Origin: Lysobacter sp. MMG2
Lineage (GTDB): Bacteria > Pseudomonadota > Gammaproteobacteria > Xanthomonadales > Xanthomonadaceae
Length of the DNA stretch: 64,000 bases
NCBI RefSeq assembly: GCF_016735495.2
Contig: NZ_JAERQY020000001.1
Location: forward strand, 1,364,001 to 1,428,000
Reading direction: 5' to 3'
In this document: positions 61,372-64,000 of the stretch, piece by piece
Position numbering within the stretch: position 1 is the stretch's first letter
How the letters are laid out: the number at the start of each line of letters is the position of its first letter
Position numbers and translations under genes: made by a program
The notes under the pieces: generated by a model
Databases searched by the model: none
Told to the model about the DNA's origin: nothing
The model's input: the letters and a program-made list of their open reading frames with translations, nothing else

Positions 61372-61415
61372 GCAGCAGCACGCATGCACCCCTGGCGCAC
61401 CTGATCGCGTTCGGC

Positions 61416-61429
61416 TTGACCCATGTCAT
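61416..61429 (+). promoter_or_regulatory. FNR/DNR box upstream of the DUF2249 gene
   Basis: TTGACCCATGTCAT, one mismatch from palindromic. Class II placement gives a start near 61464, 24 bases before ATG 61488. Confidence 0.72.
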
Positions 61430-61487
61430 ACCGCGCCGCCGCCCGGCATGCGCGAATGGCATGCACTCCACCAGTCATGACACGACG

Positions 61488-61727
61488 ATGAACCAGTACC
61501 CCTTCGACGCGCGCGGCATCAGCAAGCGCTTCCGCCATGCCTCCATCTTTGGCGCGCTGGACGCACTGACGCCCGGCGAGACGATGCGCTTCTTCAACGA
61601 CCACGATCCGGTCCCGTTGCTGCAACAAATCGCGCAACGCTACGGCGAAGGCATCCGTGTGGAATACCGGCAGCGGGAGGTCGGCGTGGTGATCATCGAC
61701 TTCACCGTGACCGACAGTCCGGCCTGA
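61488..61727 (+). CDS. DUF2249-family protein
   Basis: A 79-residue protein with the DUF2249 pattern: FDARGISKRFRHASIFGALD, ALTPGETMRFFNDHDPVPLL, QQIAQRYGE and a final strand VGVVIIDFTV. Such proteins are frequent in denitrification and haem/metal gene clusters and adopt a TusA-like fold. An FNR box precedes it and it is divergent from hemN. ATG 61488 chosen; an in-frame ACG/ATG extension upstream overlaps the box. Confidence 0.85.
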   Translation: MNQYPFDARGISKRFRHASIFGALDALTPGETMRFFNDHDPVPLLQQIAQRYGEGIRVEYRQREVGVVIIDFTVTDSPA

Positions 61728-61747
61728 GCGGTCAGTCGCGCGGCTGC

Positions 61748-62236
61748 CTAATGAGGCTCCGCAGGTTCCCACACCATGTACACGTCGGCCCGCACGTAGT
61801 GCGAACCCGGGCGCGGCGCAGGGTGATGGCGGAAGCCCACGCTCTCGTAGAGCGCCAGCGCCGGGCCGAGCTTGCTGCTGGACTCCAGGAACAGCTCGCG
61901 GCCGTTGCGCGCGCGGAAGGCGTCGAGCGCGCCCTGCATCAGGGCGCGGCCCACACCGGAACCGCGCGCCTCGGGGGCGACGGCCATCTTGGTCAGTTCG
62001 TACACGCCCTCGGACTCGCGCTTGAGCGCAACCGTGCCGATGGCGTGACCGTTCCCGTCGACAGCGAACAGCACATGGCCGCCGTCGGCGAGGATGTGGC
62101 GTTCGGGGTCTCCCAACACTTCACGGTCGATCGGCTCGACCGTGAACCAGCGTTCGAGCCATTCGATGTTGAGGCGGGCGAAGTCTTCGCGCCAACGCGG
62201 CGCGTAATCGACGATGCGAAGGGTGGCGATGTTCAT
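61748..62236 (-). CDS. GNAT-family N-acetyltransferase
   Basis: A 162-residue acyltransferase. Acetyl-CoA pyrophosphate loop in VYELTKMAVAPEARGSGVGR (motif A, R/Q-x-x-G-x-G/A) and LALYESVGFRHHP (motif B). Distinct N-terminal part IVDYAPRWREDFARLNIEWL, seen in proteins annotated as MarR-associated or stand-alone GNATs. Substrate unknown. ATG 62236. Converges with the DUF2249 gene. Confidence 0.9.
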   Translation of the reverse strand: MNIATLRIVDYAPRWREDFARLNIEWLERWFTVEPIDREVLGDPERHILADGGHVLFAVDGNGHAIGTVALKRESEGVYELTKMAVAPEARGSGVGRALMQGALDAFRARNGRELFLESSSKLGPALALYESVGFRHHPAPRPGSHYVRADVYMVWEPAEPH

Positions 62237-62262
62237 GCCGCCATCATAGGCCGCACGACGGC

Positions 62263-62943
62263 TCAGCCCTTGCCCTTGTCCTGGCCCTTCGCCTTGCCGC
62301 TGTCCTGGCCCTGGCCCTGTCCTTTCGCCTTGCCGCTGTCGTGCCCGTTGCCCTTGCCCTGTCCATTGGACTGACCAGCCGGCGCAGCGTGCTTCTTCGC
62401 CGGCGCCGTGGCCTGGCCTTTCGGCCGGGCGGGCTCCTTCGCACGTCCCGGGAAATCGCGGGACAGCTCATTGTCGAGCGTGATGCCCCGCCCCCAGCGG
62501 TCGTAGCTGGGAACGAAGCCCTTCTTCAGCCGGTGGAACTCCGGCGAACCGGGCTTGATGCCCAGTCCCTGCGCGACGGCGCCCCAACCTTGCGCATGGT
62601 CGCGCTCCCACACATCGGCCACATAGCGGCACGGACGGCCGAGCACCGAGGCGATCGCGCAGGCGAAGTACACATCGCCCGGCGCCCAGCGACGCTCTCC
62701 GAGCAGGTCGTTGACCAGGTCGCGGGGCGCGCCGTAGTAGCGAACCATCTCGTCGACGAACGGATCGCGATAGCGCGCGCCGTAGCGGTTCATGTCGGAC
62801 AACCAGGTGTCCACCCATACATCGCCCGTGCGTGGATTCCAGCCGAAGGTGTAGTCCTGCGCCGAGGCGGTGGTGCCCCACCCCAGTGTGGCCGCGGCCG
62901 CCACCAGCAGCGCGCCCATCCGTGCTCTCCAGGTCATCGCCAT
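62263..62943 (-). CDS. Secreted hypothetical protein with Gly/Lys/Gln-rich tail
   Basis: A 226-residue protein: signal peptide (MAMTWRARMGALLVAAAATL to ASA), a conserved-looking domain (~30-165; TFGWNPRTGDVWVDTWLSDM, YYGAPRDLVNDLLGERRWAP, VYFACAIASVLGRPCRYVAD) with a Cys pair, and a C-terminal low-complexity tail of GQGKG/SGKAKGQ units. ATG 62943 has GGGAG 7 bases upstream. Paired with the next secreted gene, which is upstream on the same strand. No known family. Confidence 0.75.
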   Translation of the reverse strand: MAMTWRARMGALLVAAAATLGWGTTASAQDYTFGWNPRTGDVWVDTWLSDMNRYGARYRDPFVDEMVRYYGAPRDLVNDLLGERRWAPGDVYFACAIASVLGRPCRYVADVWERDHAQGWGAVAQGLGIKPGSPEFHRLKKGFVPSYDRWGRGITLDNELSRDFPGRAKEPARPKGQATAPAKKHAAPAGQSNGQGKGNGHDSGKAKGQGQGQDSGKAKGQDKGKG

Positions 62944-63008
62944 CGGCAAGCTCCCTTCGTCATCGAAGGAACGCCACGCGGGCGTTCCGTTGCGGTCCAC
63001 GGCCATGA

Positions 63009-63500
63009 TCAGTCGTCGCGGTCGTCGCGCCAGCGGCGATCGTCCCGGTCGCGGTGGTCGTGGCGATCATACCGGCGGTCGTCCCAGCGGCGGTCGCCGT
63101 AGTAATACGCGCGGTCGTCGTGACGGCCGTAGCGGCGATCGTCGTAGCGGTGATCGTAGCGGGCGTCGTAGTAGCGCGTGGTGCACTTGCCGTGCTTGTT
63201 GCAGTTGCCGCGCGGGGCGTTCCAGTAGCCGTAGGCGTTGCCGTAAGGCGGGCCCGCCCGGTAGACGCGGCGGTAGTAGGTCGGGGCGCCGCGATAGTCG
63301 TGCACGACGACCAGCCGGTCGCGATAGCCGCGGTCGTATCGGTAGTACGGATAACCGCCGTGGTAGATCACATCGGCGACGCTGACGATCACGCGCGCCC
63401 AGTCGTCGTCGGCGCGCGCGGGCGTCGGGGCCATCGCGGCCGCGCCCACACCCACCGCCAGCACCACAGGGGCGAACCATCGGGTCAGGACAGTGGCCAT
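63009..63500 (-). CDS. Secreted hypothetical protein with Asp/Arg/Tyr-rich tail
   Basis: A 163-residue protein starting at ATG 63500 (MATVLTRWFAPVVLAVGVGA), cleaved near ARA-DDD. A short folded part (WARVIVSVADVIYHGGYPYY) leads into a tail of RYD/DDR/HDR units (RRYGRHDDRAYYYGDRRWDD). The tail resembles low-complexity cell-surface or metal-binding proteins. Ends 65 bp before the next secreted gene. Family not recognised. Confidence 0.72.
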   Translation of the reverse strand: MATVLTRWFAPVVLAVGVGAAAMAPTPARADDDWARVIVSVADVIYHGGYPYYRYDRGYRDRLVVVHDYRGAPTYYRRVYRAGPPYGNAYGYWNAPRGNCNKHGKCTTRYYDARYDHRYDDRRYGRHDDRAYYYGDRRWDDRRYDRHDHRDRDDRRWRDDRDD

Positions 63501-63624
63501 GTCTGCGCTCCTTGTTGGCCCGCACCCTGCGGGCCCCGGAGCCAAGATACGACCGGCGCCATGAACCATTTTCTAACCCGGCCGGGGTCTGCCGGGAGCG
63601 CTCAGCCGGCGTTGGGGAACCCGT

Positions 63625-64000
63625 TCAGCCGGCTTGCGCGGCGAGGGCCTTCACAGCCGCCGGAAGCTCGTGCGCGCTGCCGATGCGGCGCAGGCGCGGT
63701 GCGGCATCGGCCACTTCGGCCTCGTTCTCGTGGGCCCAGGTGGTGTGGTACGGAACGTGGATGCCCCACCCGCCCAGTTCCAGCACCGGCGCGATATCGG
63801 ACCGCAGCGAGTTGCCGACCATGACGAAACGCTGCGCCGGCAGGTCGAACTCTTCCAGCAGCCGCGCGTAGGTCGCCGTGTCCTTCTCGCTGACGATCTC
63901 GATGCGGCGGAACAGATCGGCGAAGCCGCACTGGCGCACTTTCGCTTCCTGGTGGAACAGGTCGCCCTTGGTGATCAGCACCACGTCGAAGTCGGCCGCG
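63625..64000 (-). CDS. HAD-family hydrolase, N-terminus beyond window
   Basis: The C-terminal ~125 residues of a HAD phosphatase; the frame is open to the window edge (AADFDVLVTKG-like). Motif II Thr in VLITKGDLFHQ, and motif III/IV MVGNSLRSDIAPVLELGGWG, define a YjjG/phosphoglycolate-type HAD cap-C1 protein. Substrate unknown. The nucleophile DxD motif lies outside the window. Confidence 0.88.
   Translation of the reverse strand, partial: AADFDVVLITKGDLFHQEAKVRQCGFADLFRRIEIVSEKDTATYARLLEEFDLPAQRFVMVGNSLRSDIAPVLELGGWGIHVPYHTTWAHENEAEVADAAPRLRRIGSAHELPAAVKALAAQAG

Overview
The window is GC-rich gammaproteobacterial chromosome. Gene content and order point to the Xanthomonadaceae/Lysobacteraceae, most like Lysobacter: TrpS with a long C-terminal extension, PepSY-PhoP-PhoQ, bkd-type E1a/E1b/E2, kynA next to a Nudix gene, tandem entericidin-like lipoproteins, and an AniA-type nirK beside a quinol-dependent NO reductase. 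The family assignment is inference from recognised proteins; no database search was possible.

Layout. (1) 1-30.1 kb is ordinary core chromosome. It holds tyrosine catabolism (hppD and a divergent MarR regulator with a palindromic operator), an M14 peptidase, a POT peptide transporter, a Nudix gene broken by a frameshift in a 7-base homopolymer, tryptophan 2,3-dioxygenase, a large secreted ExeM-type nuclease, and a branched-chain 2-oxoacid dehydrogenase operon with an SH3 protein inside it. Then come a VOC protein, a diguanylate cyclase, an MBL-fold hydrolase, trpS, csbD, three tandem entericidins, arginase, tRNA-Thr(TGT), SPOR/coaX/birA, an MtfA-like peptidase, phoPQ, a CtlX-like amidinohydrolase and dusA. 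(2) 30.09-51.10 kb is a genomic island of about 21 kb inserted in the 5' end of dusA. A tyrosine recombinase lies next to dusA at the left end. The displaced original dusA start (codons 1-17) is still readable at the right end. The island carries redox genes (NmrA, MDR, SDR), LysR and AraC regulators, a histidine kinase, a 1773-residue autotransporter, an alpha/beta hydrolase, and several gene remnants (SDR, DUF1254/1214, epoxide hydrolase). It is peppered with about 12 copies or pieces of an ~86-bp palindromic repeat that I did not see outside it. (3) 51.2-61.7 kb is a nitrite/NO respiration cluster: azurin, a SCO-like protein, NirV-like, NirK, a Cys-rich small protein, SirB-like, NnrS, qNorB, an Fnr-type regulator, HemN and a DUF2249 protein. 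Six FNR/DNR-type boxes lie upstream of its transcription units. Nitrite would be reduced to NO and then N2O; no nitrate reductase or nosZ is present here. (4) 61.7-64 kb holds a GNAT acetyltransferase, two secreted low-complexity proteins and a HAD phosphatase cut by the window end.

The most interesting signals are the dusA island with its two junctions, the repeat family confined to it and sitting at gene ends and breakpoints, the FNR-box set (two boxes placed so that nnrS and hemN would be leaderless), a structured leader before the bkd operon, and the internally duplicated autotransporter.
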